Shown here: positions 1-9,594 of the stretch, one piece after another
How positions within the stretch are numbered: position 1 is the stretch's first letter
How the letters are laid out: every line of letters starts with the position of its first letter
Origin: Pseudomonas sp. Os17
GTDB lineage: Bacteria; Pseudomonadota; Gammaproteobacteria; Pseudomonadales; Pseudomonadaceae
Assembly: GCF_001547895.1 (NCBI RefSeq)
Contig: NZ_AP014627.1
Span: forward strand, 4,405,501-4,469,500
Length of the DNA: 64,000 nucleotides
Direction: 5' to 3'
Translations under genes and position numbers: made by a program
Notes under the pieces: model-generated
Seen by the model: the letters and a program-made list of their open reading frames with translations, nothing else
Told to the model about the DNA's origin: nothing
Database searches by the model: none

Positions 1-3000
1 ACCAGCCGCCAATCAACATCGCCACGCTTCTCGGCCTCCTTGAGCCAAGCCAATTGCGGGTCGGCCTTGACCATCGCGTCGATGCTCTGGCTAACGGTTT
101 GCTGGTTGACCTGCCTCACATCGATCTTCAGGCCATCAACGGCTTTGATCACGATGTTGCCGGCCGCCACCATCTGGGTCTGGCGCAAGGTTTCGTCGGT
201 ATTGCCCTTGCCTTTGGAGGACACCCAGAAGGAGTTGTTATTGGTCTTCTCGTGACTCTCCTGATGCAGATCCTTCACCCCTTCGAAGGTGATGGCGCCG
301 CCGCTGTCCAGGGTGATGTCCTTGCCGCTTTGCAACTTGGCGACCTGATACTTCTGGTCGCCCTCGCTCTTGAGCGTCAGGTTGCCTCCGGCACTGATTT
401 CACTGCCGATATGGGTGGTGCGGGTGACTTCGTCACGCTGGGTCTTGAGGTTGCCAAAGCCCCCCTTCTTCTTCATGTCATACAGCGAATGTTCACTGTC
501 CTGCTCCGCCAGCAGGTTCAGTTCGCCACCGGCCACCAGATAGGCTTCATCCCCAGCCTTGACCTTGCTGGAAATCAGGGTCATGTCCTGGCCGGACTTG
601 AGCATCACATCCCCGCCCGCCGTCACCGTGGTGGCTTGCTGGTGGACGCGATCCTCTTCGCTCTTGGTGGTACCGGTCTTGCTGGCCCAGTGTTGTTCAT
701 TGGCGGCCGAGGCCAAGGTCAGGTGGTCCTTGGCCGTCATCGAGACGTCGCCCTTGGCGTCGATCTGGCTGGCGACGGCGGTGACGTTGCCTCCGGCCTC
801 AATGCTCAGGTCGCCGCCGCTCTCCAGGGTGGCGCCGTGCTGGGTTCTGCTCTGGTCGAGGTTGCCGATGCCGCGGTCGTTACTGACCACTTGTTCGACG
901 GCGGTGAGGCTGACGTTGCGACCGGCCTTGATGCGGGTGTCGCCACCGCTGTGCAGGACGCTACCGTTGCTGTCGAAGTCTCGTTCGGCGTCGATGCTCA
1001 GGCTGTTGGCTTCGATGCGGGCGGCGCTGTCGAGGAAGTCGCGACGCTGTTCGCGGACGTAGTCGTCGCTTTTGCTCTGGTGGGTGGTCAGGGTGCGGTC
1101 GTTGATCACGTCGCCCTGGGTGGTGGTCAGGGTCACGTCGCGCCCGGCGATGATGCCGCCGGCGCGGTTGACCAGATGGTTGCCCGCCAGCAGGTCCTGG
1201 CGGTTGCCCGCCTCCACCAACCCACTATTGACCAGGTTCGCCCCCGCCACCGCCGACAGGTCATTAGCCGCGCGCAGGGTGCCGACGTTGTTCAAGTCCT
1301 TGCCGGCAATCAGGCTCACGTCCTTGCCGGCGATAAGGGAGCCGTTGGGCGCCAGGCGGTTGTTGGCCTGGGCCAGGTACAGCACTGGCACCAGCACTTG
1401 TTCGCCGTTCACTTCATGGCTTTCCAGCCAGACGATGTCGTGGGTCAGGGCGGCGATTTGTTCGGAGGTCAGGGTCACGCCCACCGACAGGTCAAGCTGT
1501 TGCTTGCTCTGGAGGGCGTTGTCCATCAGGTGCTTGAAGAGCTTTTCGTTGCTGTCCTGGCCGTCGATAAAGCGCTGGCCGGTGCGGGCCACCATGGCTT
1601 GCTGGATGAGTTTCTGTTCGTAGAAACCGTCCCCCAGGCGTTTGGCGCTTTCATCGGGGTTGTAGCCGAGATTGGACAGCAGGTAGTCCGAGCTCATGAA
1701 CTGCTTGAGGTTGGTCAGCGCCGGGTTGGTTTCGATCAGGTACTTGTGCGGCCGGGACAGGCTCGCGGCGTCCGGCAGGCCGGCGATCTGCGCGGGCGTC
1801 GGGGCCTGGGCCAAGGTGCTGCCCTGGCCGCTGAGGCGGAACAGGCCGTTGCCGCTGGTGGGCAGGGTGAAGCCCGGCAGTACCAGGGGGTTGACCTGTT
1901 GCTGGGCCAGTTCCGGGGGCAGTTGCGGGTTGATCCGGATCGGCGTCGAGTAGCCGTTGCCAACGCCGGTGTCGGTCAGAGTCTTGCCGGCGCCGACGTA
2001 CTCGTAGAAGGAGCGGATCACGCTGTTGTCGAGGGTTTTGTCAGCCTTGAGGTTGACCTTGCCGCCAGCCTGGATGGTGGCGGCGAAGGATTGGTCGCCG
2101 TCCACCACTTTGCTGCTGGAGGACAGCATTACCCCGGTCCAGGCGATAAAGGCGCTGAGATCGGAGGCAAAACTGGCAGACGGAGTCGGGTTGTTGCGGG
2201 CGTTGAACGCGGCGGCATGGGCTGCGGCGTTGCCGGTTTCGTTGACGAAGCTCCAGTAGCGCCGCAGGGTGGTGATTTCCTGGGGTTGCAGGCCCTGGTT
2301 GTGGACGGTCTCGGCCTTGACGTTGATGTCGCCGGCCGCGGTGATCAGGCTGCTGGTGTTGGTCAGGGTCTGGGTGTCGATCTGCAGGTCGGCGCCGCTG
2401 TTGAGGCTGGCGGCGGCGCTGCTGTTGGTCACCCGCAGGCGGTCGGTCTCGGCCACTTCCCACAGGCCGTTGATACGACCGCCGCCACGGTCGTCGCAGC
2501 CGGCGCCGGGAATCAGGGTGCAGGACAAACGGGTAATGCTGGCGGCGCTCTTTTCGTGCTCGGTGTACTGCAGCACGTCCATGACGTTGTTGACGGTGCT
2601 GGCGGCGATGCTCAGCTTGCCCTGGCTTTCGATATCCCCGGAGCGATTGTCCAGCAGGTCGGCGCGGGTTTGCTGGTCGTCCTTGGCGATCAGCGCAGTG
2701 CCCAGGCTGTACACCTGGGCGTAGCGGTTGGTGAAGCTGGTGGTCAGCAGCTGCATATTGCCGCCGCTGGAGATCAGGCCATGGTCGTTGAGCAGAGTGG
2801 CAGCAGTGAGGCTCAGGTCTTCACCGCTGCCCAGGGTGCCAAGGTTGTGGATGTTGGCGGCGTTCAACCGCAGTTTCTGGCTGGCGGTGATGCGCCCGGC
2901 GCTGTTCAGCGCGCCATCGATTTTCAGAATGCTGTTGGCGCCACCGGCAATGCTGGCGCTGTCCGCCAGATCCAGCTGGGCGGCGTGCAGGTCCAGCTGG

Positions 3001-6000
3001 CCGAGGCTGCTCAGGCGGCCCTTGCCGCTGTAGTTGCCGCTCAGGTCGAGGTTGAGCGCGGCGTCGCTGCCGATCAGGCCGTCGTTGCTCCAGTGGCTGC
3101 CGCTGCCGGTCAGGCCCTTGCCCGCCAGGAGCTGGCCGTCGGCGGTCTGGGTCAGGTGGTCGACCTTAATCAGCAACTGATCGGCCTGGATTGCACTGCT
3201 GTTGGTCCAGCGCTCGGCTTCCAGGGTCAGTTGGCCGGCGGTCTTCAGGCGGCCACCAACGTCTTCGAGGTTGGCCATGGAGATGCCGAACACCCCGCTG
3301 CCGCTGTGCAGCAGGCTGCCGCCGCGGTTGTTGAAGCCCCCGGCGTCGAAGGCCAGGTCGTGGTTGGCGGTTTCCAGGAAGCCGTCGCGGTTGTCGAAAG
3401 TGCCGCCAATATCGAAGCGGGTCTTGCTCGCCAGGCCCAGGGCCCGCAGTTGCCCGCGCTGGTTGTCCAGGCTGGCGGCGGCGGTGGCCAGGGTGCTGCG
3501 GCTTTCGATCAGGCCCTGGCGGTTGTCCAGGGCGCCAGCCAGTTCCAGCTCGATCTGCCGGGCGCTGATCTGGCCAGCACTGTTGTCCAGGTCCTTGGCG
3601 CTGATATGCAGCGCCTGCTGGGCGAAGAGCGCGCCGTCGCGGTTGTCGAGGCGGCCATCGGCGGCGGTTTTCAGGGTGGCGCCGCCGCTGAGGGCCGAGA
3701 CCTTGCCCGCGCGGTTGTCGAGGTGGCCCGCCTTGAGCGTCAGGTCGCCCTGCTGGGCAATGATCTGCCCGCCCTGGTTGCCGGCCACGGAGGCAACTTC
3801 AAGGGCCAGGCGGGTCTTGGCCTGCAGCAGGCCCTTGGCGCTGTCCAGACGCTCGGCATTGAGTTGCAGGTCGGCTTCGCGGCTGAGGATCTCGCCGCCA
3901 TCGCTGTTCTGCACTTGATCAGTGGCGCTGATCAACACTGAATCATTGGCCGCGACCCGGCCCTTCTGCCGGTTGTCCAAGCGTTCGGTGAACAGCCGCA
4001 GCCACTGCTGGCTGGAGAGCTCACCGCCCTGGTTTTCAACCGCCGTGCTGCGCTTGAGCAGCAAAGGGCCCGCGGCGGACAGGGTGCCCTGGTTGTTGAT
4101 CAAGCGTCCCAGCAGTTCGAGGGTGACGCCCTGCTTGCCGGTGAAGGTGCCGTGGCTGTTGTCCAGGTCGCTGCCGATGAACTCCAGGTCGCCGGCGGCG
4201 TTGACGGTGCCGCCCTGGTTGCCCAGGGTCATGGCGCGCAGGGTCAGGGTCGCGGCGCTGTCGATGGAGCCGCCCTGGCTGTTGTCCAGCAGGTCGCGCA
4301 GCTTGAGGCTTTGCTCGCCGGCGCTGGAGATCACGCCCTTGAGGCTGTTGTCGAGGCTCGCGGCCTTGACGTCCAGGGCCTGCTGGCTGACCAGGGCGCC
4401 GCCCTGGCTGTTGTTCAAGTCGTCGCTGAGGGTGATGTCGACACCGCCCTTGAGGCTGGAGACGGTGCCTTTGTTGCTGTTGTTCAGGCCGGTGCCCTTG
4501 AGGGTCAGGCCCTGCCAGCCCGACAGCAGCCCGCCCTGGTTGTCCAGTTGCTCAGTAGCGGTGATCTCCAGGGTCTGTTGCGCCAGTACCACGCCGGTGA
4601 GGTTGTCCATGCCGGCCAGCACCAGGGTGCTGCTGCCCTGGCTCGACAGCTCGCCGCCGCTGTTGCCCAGGTGGCCCAGGGTGGCGTTGAGGGACTGCTG
4701 ACTCTTTATCAGGCCGCCCTGGCCGTTGCGCACTTGCCCGGCATTGAGTTGCAGGCGTTCGGCGCTCAGAACCTTGCCTTGGTGGCTGTTATCCAGAGTG
4801 GCGGCGCTGACCGTCACCTGGCGCTTGCCACTCAAGGTACCGCCCTGGTTGTCCAGGGTCTGGGTGGTGGTGACGTTCAGATCACGACTGGCCACCACGC
4901 TCTGGCCACGGTTGTTCAGGTTTTGCGCCGTCAGGGTGACATCGCCGCGCTGGTTGCGGCTGTTGTCGGCATTGACCCCGGCTTCGATGATGCCCTGATT
5001 GTTCAGTTGCCCGCCGCTGCCCAGGTTGATGCTGTTGGCCGCCGCCAGGGTGCTGTGGTTGTTCAGGTCGTCTTGGGTTTGCACCTTGAGATCGGTGCCG
5101 GCGTAGACCGCGCCCTGGGCCTCCAGGCTTTGCGCCTTGATCGCCACGGCACCCTTCTCGGCGCTCGCCTCCACCATGCGCAACTGACCGTTGGCATCCA
5201 TCTGGATATCACCGCCACTGGCGATCAGCTTGCCGTCGAGTTTCACCCCCACCCCGGCTTCAGTGCCCACCAGCTTGATCGCCCCGGCGTACATACCGCC
5301 CAGGGCCGAGGAGTCGATCGCCAGTTGCGGCGCATCCGCCGGGTTGGCGGTGCGTGCCTTGGCGTTCAAGGTCTTGGCGTCGACATCGTTGGCCCCGGCG
5401 ATCACCGCCAGGTGCTTGGCCTGGATCTCGGCGTTGATCTTGGCGCTGCGGGTGATGATTTCGAACCGGTCGATATTGCTGGCGTTGAGCCCCGCGCCTT
5501 CGATGGCGACGCTGCCCTGGTCCACCTGGTAACGCTGGATCTGGCCGTTCTCGATCACCGGTTTGCCGGTGGTCAGGGTGGCTTTGGGGGTGTTGATGAA
5601 GCCGCAGCCGTTGCAGCTGACGCCGTAGGGGTTGGCGACGATGACATGGGCCGATTGCCCGGCCACTTCGGTGTAACCCTTGAGCTGGCTGGGGCTGCCG
5701 CCATTGACCTCGTTGAGGATCACATTGGCCGCACGGCCACCCAAGTTGGGGTTGCCGAGGATGATGCCGCCAAGCTGGGTTTCCTGAGTGCGGTTGGTGG
5801 CGTTATTGAGGATCACGCCCTGCTGGCCGACGTTGTAATCGCTGAACTGGTTGTGGGACAGCCCACTGCCATTGGGCGCGGCTATGTTGACGATGGGCAC
5901 GCCATTGCCGGCCTGGCCGAGACTGGTGCCGCTGCCGTTGACCACGATGCCGTCGGCCATCGCCACTACCGGCTGCCAGAACATCATGTTGGCGAGGATG

Positions 6001-6098
6001 AACGCCAACCCGCGTTTCGACAGTCCCCAGAAGGTGTCGCGTGGTTGCAGGGCAGCCGAAGGCTGGCGGGCCAGGAAGGCGAGTTGGCGAACGTCCAT
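1..6098 (-). CDS. FHA/CdiA-like TpsA exoprotein, C-terminus outside window
   Basis: Two-partner-secretion exoprotein of the filamentous haemagglutinin/CdiA type, a cell-surface adhesin or contact-dependent inhibition stick. The minus frame stays open from the ATG at 6098 to the window edge, about 2032 residues. It begins with an extended signal peptide (MDVRQLAFLARQPSAAL), then a hydrophobic stretch ending near VVAMADG. The TPS domain follows with NPNL and NPYG motifs and a CNGCGF segment. Long runs of LDNxxG beta-helix repeats fill the middle. The visible end (KEAEKRGDVDWRL) resembles the conserved region before the C-terminal part of these proteins, so any toxin and immunity gene lie left of the window. 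The adjacent transporter gene is broken. Family membership is confident; adhesin versus CDI is undecided. Confidence 0.93.
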   Translation of the reverse strand, partial: MDVRQLAFLARQPSAALQPRDTFWGLSKRGLAFILANMMFWQPVVAMADGIVVNGSGTSLGQAGNGVPIVNIAAPNGSGLSHNQFSDYNVGQQGVILNNATNRTQETQLGGIILGNPNLGGRAANVILNEVNGGSPSQLKGYTEVAGQSAHVIVANPYGVSCNGCGFINTPKATLTTGKPVIENGQIQRYQVDQGSVAIEGAGLNASNIDRFEIITRSAKINAEIQAKHLAVIAGANDVDAKTLNAKARTANPADAPQLAIDSSALGGMYAGAIKLVGTEAGVGVKLDGKLIASGGDIQMDANGQLRMVEASAEKGAVAIKAQSLEAQGAVYAGTDLKVQTQDDLNNHSTLAAANSINLGSGGQLNNQGIIEAGVNADNSRNQRGDVTLTAQNLNNRGQSVVASRDLNVTTTQTLDNQGGTLSGKRQVTVSAATLDNSHQGKVLSAERLQLNAGQVRNGQGGLIKSQQSLNATLGHLGNSGGELSSQGSSTLVLAGMDNLTGVVLAQQTLEITATEQLDNQGGLLSGWQGLTLKGTGLNNSNKGTVSSLKGGVDITLSDDLNNSQGGALVSQQALDVKAASLDNSLKGVISSAGEQSLKLRDLLDNSQGGSIDSAATLTLRAMTLGNQGGTVNAAGDLEFIGSDLDNSHGTFTGKQGVTLELLGRLINNQGTLSAAGPLLLKRSTAVENQGGELSSQQWLRLFTERLDNRQKGRVAANDSVLISATDQVQNSDGGEILSREADLQLNAERLDSAKGLLQAKTRLALEVASVAGNQGGQIIAQQGDLTLKAGHLDNRAGKVSALSGGATLKTAADGRLDNRDGALFAQQALHISAKDLDNSAGQISARQIELELAGALDNRQGLIESRSTLATAAASLDNQRGQLRALGLASKTRFDIGGTFDNRDGFLETANHDLAFDAGGFNNRGGSLLHSGSGVFGISMANLEDVGGRLKTAGQLTLEAERWTNSSAIQADQLLIKVDHLTQTADGQLLAGKGLTGSGSHWSNDGLIGSDAALNLDLSGNYSGKGRLSSLGQLDLHAAQLDLADSASIAGGANSILKIDGALNSAGRITASQKLRLNAANIHNLGTLGSGEDLSLTAATLLNDHGLISSGGNMQLLTTSFTNRYAQVYSLGTALIAKDDQQTRADLLDNRSGDIESQGKLSIAASTVNNVMDVLQYTEHEKSAASITRLSCTLIPGAGCDDRGGGRINGLWEVAETDRLRVTNSSAAASLNSGADLQIDTQTLTNTSSLITAAGDINVKAETVHNQGLQPQEITTLRRYWSFVNETGNAAAHAAAFNARNNPTPSASFASDLSAFIAWTGVMLSSSSKVVDGDQSFAATIQAGGKVNLKADKTLDNSVIRSFYEYVGAGKTLTDTGVGNGYSTPIRINPQLPPELAQQQVNPLVLPGFTLPTSGNGLFRLSGQGSTLAQAPTPAQIAGLPDAASLSRPHKYLIETNPALTNLKQFMSSDYLLSNLGYNPDESAKRLGDGFYEQKLIQQAMVARTGQRFIDGQDSNEKLFKHLMDNALQSKQQLDLSVGVTLTSEQIAALTHDIVWLESHEVNGEQVLVPVLYLAQANNRLAPNGSLIAGKDVSLIAGKDLNNVGTLRAANDLSAVAGANLVNSGLVEAGNRQDLLAGNHLVNRAGGIIAGRDVTLTTTQGDVINDRTLTTHQSKSDDYVREQRRDFLDSAARIEANSLSIDAERDFDSNGSVLHSGGDTRIKAGRNVSLTAVEQVVSNDRGIGNLDQSRTQHGATLESGGDLSIEAGGNVTAVASQIDAKGDVSMTAKDHLTLASAANEQHWASKTGTTKSEEDRVHQQATTVTAGGDVMLKSGQDMTLISSKVKAGDEAYLVAGGELNLLAEQDSEHSLYDMKKKGGFGNLKTQRDEVTRTTHIGSEISAGGNLTLKSEGDQKYQVAKLQSGKDITLDSGGAITFEGVKDLHQESHEKTNNNSFWVSSKGKGNTDETLRQTQMVAAGNIVIKAVDGLKIDVRQVNQQTVSQSIDAMVKADPQLAWLKEAEKRGDVDWRL

Positions 6099-6125
6099 GT
6101 CGAGAATCTCGGGCAAAAAGCGGAA

Positions 6126-6424
6126 TTAGAGGAACAGGTCCAAACGCAAGTAGATCGGTGCTTCGCGCTCACTCAGGGCATCTGGCCGCTCGAGGGAGTG
6201 GGCGAAGGTCAGGCTGGCGGCGAGGTGCTTGCCGCGGGCAGGTCCTTGAGCTCTTCGAGACGCCGCTGCTGTTCCTCCAGGCGATTCTGCAGGTCGTGGA
6301 TCAGGTCCTGGTCGTCGGGATTGAAGGTCAGCAAGGGGGCGGCAATCGCCATGTGCAATGGACCGACCAGCAGCAGGCAGGACAGTACACAGCACAACCT
6401 CATCCTGAGGGTGGAGATGGACAT
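6126..6424 (-). pseudogene. TpsB (FhaC/ShlB-type) transporter, internally deleted remnant
   Basis: The ATG at 6424 opens a signal peptide (hydrophobic core CCVLSCLLLVG) and then a charged helix (DLIHDLQNRLEEQQRRLEEL), the usual start of an outer-membrane TpsB transporter. About 61 residues in, near 6236-6240, the text jumps in a shifted frame to GKHLAASLTFAHSLERPD and ends IYLRLDLFL, which looks like the last beta-strands of a TpsB barrel. The original frame stops at 6209. Family members are roughly 550-580 residues, so the POTRA domains and nearly all of the barrel are missing. It lies 28 bp upstream of the exoprotein gene, the normal operon position. N-terminal identity is good; the C-terminal match is by pattern only. 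Confidence 0.7.
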
Positions 6425-6765
6425 ACTCGATCCTTCGAAAGGGCAGTAAGGTCATGACAAAGCGGGCGATGTTAATGTGCCACTATCTTGGCGTCAAACA
6501 AGCACTCAACACCCCGACAAACTGCACATCTCCACCAAAAGCCAGGCCCTGCAGCGGGTGCCGATACTAAAATTGCACCGGTAACCGACACATCAGACGC
6601 TTCTGAATCTTCAGGAAGGATTTCCTGGTTGCGGACTGTTGATACGCCAGCGCCGCCTCTTCGGGCCATCGGCTTTCATCGCCTGTTTCCCCTTGAGCCA
6701 TTTCAACGTGTACCACCCCCTGTTCATAAGGCATGAACAGGCACAACCTGCGGCTCCGAAAAGGC
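6425..6765. other. intergenic region upstream of the TPS locus
   Basis: No convincing gene is visible. Short frames exist on both strands but none has a good ribosome site or family resemblance. The stretch is less GC-rich than its flanks and should carry the promoter of the TPS locus. A small inverted repeat (AGGAA/TTCCT) sits near 6613-6629. Confidence 0.5.
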
Positions 6766-6791
6766 AAAAAAACCAGCCATGGCTGGTTTTT
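6766..6791 (-). terminator. intrinsic terminator after the Lrp gene
   Basis: A perfect palindrome (AAAAACCAGCC / GGCTGGTTTTT around a short AT centre) lies 19 bp past the stop of the Lrp-type gene. It has T tracts on both strands, so it can terminate the minus-strand amino-acid block and would also work in the other direction. Confidence 0.85.
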
Positions 6792-6809
6792 CAAGCAGGC
6801 AGACGGCCC

Positions 6810-7247
6810 CTAACTCACCGACGACAAGACAAAGGACGTCACGGTGTTTTCCACTCCGGGCAAGGCGGCGATGTCATTCCACACCCGGTGCACCCGCTCC
6901 GCGGTGGCGGCGCTGACCCGCACCAGCACGTCGAACTCGCCACTGAGCACTTCGCACTGGACGATCTCCGGCATCGCCCGCAGGGCCTGCAACACCTCGG
7001 CGCCACGCATGCGGTCGTAGCGGTAGACGAAGATCAGCGCATTGATCCGGGTATCCGCGCCGCGCCCTTCGCCCACGCGAATGGTGTAGCCCTGGATCGC
7101 GCCATCGCGCTCCAGGCGTTCGATGCGCTGGCGCACGGCATTGCGCGACAGGTTGACCTTGGCCGCCAGCTCGGCATGGGCCGCCCGGGCATTGACGCTC
7201 AGCTCGGCCAGGATGCGCTCGTCCAGAGGATCCAGAATCCGCTTCAT
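6810..7247 (-). CDS. Lrp/AsnC family transcriptional regulator
   Basis: Feast/famine-type regulator of 145 residues, the standard family length. The N-terminal winged helix-turn-helix covers about residues 5-55 (DERILAELSVNARAAHAELA, then NAVRQRIERLE). The C-terminal RAM/ligand domain follows, with the typical FDVLVRVSA strand and a VTSFVLSSV tail. It starts 22 bp downstream of the threonine-synthase-like stop, so it is probably the last gene of the minus-strand amino-acid block. An amino acid handled by that block is the likely ligand, but this is inference. Confidence 0.93.
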   Translation of the reverse strand: MKRILDPLDERILAELSVNARAAHAELAAKVNLSRNAVRQRIERLERDGAIQGYTIRVGEGRGADTRINALIFVYRYDRMRGAEVLQALRAMPEIVQCEVLSGEFDVLVRVSAATAERVHRVWNDIAALPGVENTVTSFVLSSVS

Positions 7248-7269
7248 ACAGCCCCCTTGAACCGGTCCA

Positions 7270-8646
7270 TCACAGTGCCTTCAGGCAATGCAGCAATGCG
7301 GCAAAATCATCCGCCGCCAGGGTCTGCCACTGCTGCGTCGAGGGCGCTGCCACCGGTGGCGGGACCACCCCGGGAATGCCCAGCGAGCCCAGCAGCCGCG
7401 CCGACTTGGCCGGTGCGATTTCCCCCAGGGTAACCATCGGTGCCACCAGACTGCGGCGGTACAGGCGCGCCGCCAGCACCCCGGTGGCGGCGTGGGGATC
7501 GATGACGTAGCCGGTGTCCCGGTACAGGCTGACGATCTCCTTGCCGGTCTCTTCATCGCTGACCGAATAGGAGTCGATGATCATCCGCGCCTGCAGCCAG
7601 GCCTCGTTGTTCAGGCTCATCTCGCCGCTGTCCTCGAAGCCCTGCATCAGCGCCGCCACCGCCTGCGGGTCCTGGCCATACAGCTCCCAGACCAGGCGTT
7701 CGAGGTTGGCGAACAGCGACAGGTCCATGGCCGGCGACAGGCTCTGGCGAGCCTGCCCGCGGGAGTAGCGGTTCTTCAGGAACAGCTGATGCAGCGCGTC
7801 ATTGCTATTGGTGGCGACAATCATCTGGGTGATCGGCAGGCCCATCTTCTGCACGATGTAGCCGGCATAGACTTCGGCGAAACTCGCCGCCGGCACGCTG
7901 AAGCCGATGGGCCGCTGACCGCCGCCCAGTTGCAGCACGGCATGGAAATACAGCACCAGCTGGGCCATGACCCCCACCCAGTTGCTGGAGTTGAAGCCGA
8001 TCGCCTCGTGCTCGGGCAAAGGCCACTGGCGCAGCAGGCGGCTGACCAGGGTCTGGCAGTCGTCGAAACTGCCCTGCACCGCAAAGCGCCACAACCCCGG
8101 GTGATGCGCCGCCTGCAACTGCCGCCCCTGCTGCTCGGGCACGCCGTGCTGCGGGTAGAACACCAGCACCTGGGTCTGCGGGCAGTCCTTGAAGGCGTCG
8201 ATCGCCGCCAGCCCGGTGTCGCCGTTGCTGGCGCCCACCAGCACCCCGCGACGCTGCCGGCGCTGGAGAAAGTAGCTCACCAGCTGGGCCTGCAGGCGCG
8301 CGGCAAAATCCTTGGCCGAACCGCTGGGACCGTGAAACAGCTCCAGCAGCCATTCGTTGCGATCGATCTGCCGCAAAGGCGCCACCGCACGGTGGCCAAA
8401 ACCGCTGTAGGCCCGGTGCAGCAACGCCTTGAAGTCGGCCTCGGGCAGGCTGTCGCCGACAAAGGGGCTGAGCACGCGAAAGGCCAGTTCGGGGTAATCC
8501 AGGGTCGACCAGTTGGCGATTTCCTGGGGGCTGAAACACGGCAGCCGCTGCGGCACATACAGCCCGCCATCGGCGGCCACGCCGGACAAAACCACGGTTG
8601 CAAAATCCACCTGTTCGGCGGCACTGCGGGTACTCACATAGCGCAT
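7270..8646 (-). CDS. threonine-synthase-like PLP enzyme with altered active-site loops
   Basis: 458 residues, close to ThrC length, and recognisable as a fold-type II PLP enzyme of the threonine synthase family. The N-terminal YVSTR and DGGLYVP motifs and the Schiff-base lysine (K112 in GPSGSAKDFAARL) are present. Several loops differ from ordinary ThrC: GPTLAFKD reads GPSGSAKD, SGDTG reads NGDTG (N141), and the PLP-phosphate loop TGNFG reads AASFA (251-257). This is therefore probably a paralogue with a changed reaction or substrate, not the housekeeping threonine synthase. Genes on either side encode a GcvA-like LysR and an Lrp regulator, with an MmuP-like permease and a CGS-family enzyme upstream. 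Confidence 0.85.
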   Translation of the reverse strand: MRYVSTRSAAEQVDFATVVLSGVAADGGLYVPQRLPCFSPQEIANWSTLDYPELAFRVLSPFVGDSLPEADFKALLHRAYSGFGHRAVAPLRQIDRNEWLLELFHGPSGSAKDFAARLQAQLVSYFLQRRQRRGVLVGASNGDTGLAAIDAFKDCPQTQVLVFYPQHGVPEQQGRQLQAAHHPGLWRFAVQGSFDDCQTLVSRLLRQWPLPEHEAIGFNSSNWVGVMAQLVLYFHAVLQLGGGQRPIGFSVPAASFAEVYAGYIVQKMGLPITQMIVATNSNDALHQLFLKNRYSRGQARQSLSPAMDLSLFANLERLVWELYGQDPQAVAALMQGFEDSGEMSLNNEAWLQARMIIDSYSVSDEETGKEIVSLYRDTGYVIDPHAATGVLAARLYRRSLVAPMVTLGEIAPAKSARLLGSLGIPGVVPPPVAAPSTQQWQTLAADDFAALLHCLKAL

Positions 8647-8662
8647 GCTTGGCTCCGGCCAG

Positions 8663-9553
8663 TCATTTGTAGCGATGGGCCTGCTCCACCAGCCAGGTGG
8701 AGAACTTCAGCGCATCGGGGTGTTGCTCGGCATCCGCGCCGCGCACCAGGTAAAAGGATTCGCTGGCCTCGATACGCTGCTCGAAGGGCTCCACCAGACG
8801 CCCGTCGGCCAGCATGTCGGCGACCATCGAGGAACGGGCCAGGGCCACGCCCTGCCCCAGCTCGGCCATGCGCAGGGTCGAGATCAGGGTGTCGAACTGC
8901 ATGCCCCGGGACGAGTCCACGCCTCTGGCGCCGGCCCGTTCAAGCCAGTAGCCCCAGCCCTCTTCGTAGCCCAGCACGTGCAGCAGTTGATGGCGGGCCA
9001 GATCGTCCGGCACCTGCAGCGGCAGGCGCGCCAGCAGCGCCGGTGCGCAGACCGGGACCAGGCTGTCCCAGGTCAGGCGCTGGGCCACCAGCCCCGGCCA
9101 GTGACCGCGACCCCAGCGGATTTCCAGGTCGTCTTCGCCATCCAGTTCCTTGACCCAGATATTGCTGATGTACCGAATGTCCACCTGGGGCTGGGCCTGC
9201 TGAAAGGTCAGCAGCTTGGGCGCCAGCCAGTGGACGAAGAACGCCAGGCTGCCGCGCACCTTGATCGGCCGGTGCTGGTGCTGGCCGAAAATCTCGTTGG
9301 TGCCCACCGCCAGCCGGGTGATGGCGTCCTGCACCACCGGCAGGTAGGAGCGGCCCTCCTCGGTCAGGTCCAGGCCCCGGGGCAGGCGCTTGAACAGCGC
9401 CACCCCGAGGTGGCTTTCCAGCTGGCGGATCTGCTGGCTCACCGCCCCCTGGGTGAGGAACAGCTCCTCGGCGGCGTGGGTGAAGTTCAGGCAGCGGGCA
9501 GACACTTCGAAGGCGCGCAGCCAGTTCAGCGGGGGCAAGCTTTTCTGCTTCAT
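8663..9553 (-). CDS. LysR-family regulator, GcvA/AmpR-like
   Basis: 296-residue LysR regulator. The helix-turn-helix lies at about residues 10-65 (LNWLRAFEVSARCLNFTHAA, then QGAVSQQIRQLESHLG). It has the LPPLNWLRAFE opening common in GcvA/AmpR-type members. The remainder is a periplasmic-binding-like effector domain. It sits between the permease (42 bp upstream) and the threonine-synthase-like gene (16 bp downstream) on the same strand, so it is embedded in the operon and probably controls it. The effector cannot be read from sequence. Confidence 0.9.
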   Translation of the reverse strand: MKQKSLPPLNWLRAFEVSARCLNFTHAAEELFLTQGAVSQQIRQLESHLGVALFKRLPRGLDLTEEGRSYLPVVQDAITRLAVGTNEIFGQHQHRPIKVRGSLAFFVHWLAPKLLTFQQAQPQVDIRYISNIWVKELDGEDDLEIRWGRGHWPGLVAQRLTWDSLVPVCAPALLARLPLQVPDDLARHQLLHVLGYEEGWGYWLERAGARGVDSSRGMQFDTLISTLRMAELGQGVALARSSMVADMLADGRLVEPFEQRIEASESFYLVRGADAEQHPDALKFSTWLVEQAHRYK

Positions 9554-9594
9554 GGCCTGGCTCTCATGGACACCCTGGATGCCGTTGCCGTCCG

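Noticed and set aside
54..3941. Very long plus-strand open frame (1295 codons), and a second at 4152-6449
   Set aside because: Composition is dominated by A, G, V, Q and H with no domain; it is the antisense of the repeat-rich exoprotein gene, whose minus-strand frame has the TPS signal peptide and motifs.
6472..6736. Short frames on both strands upstream of the TPS locus
   Set aside because: Overlapping, without ribosome sites or recognisable motifs.
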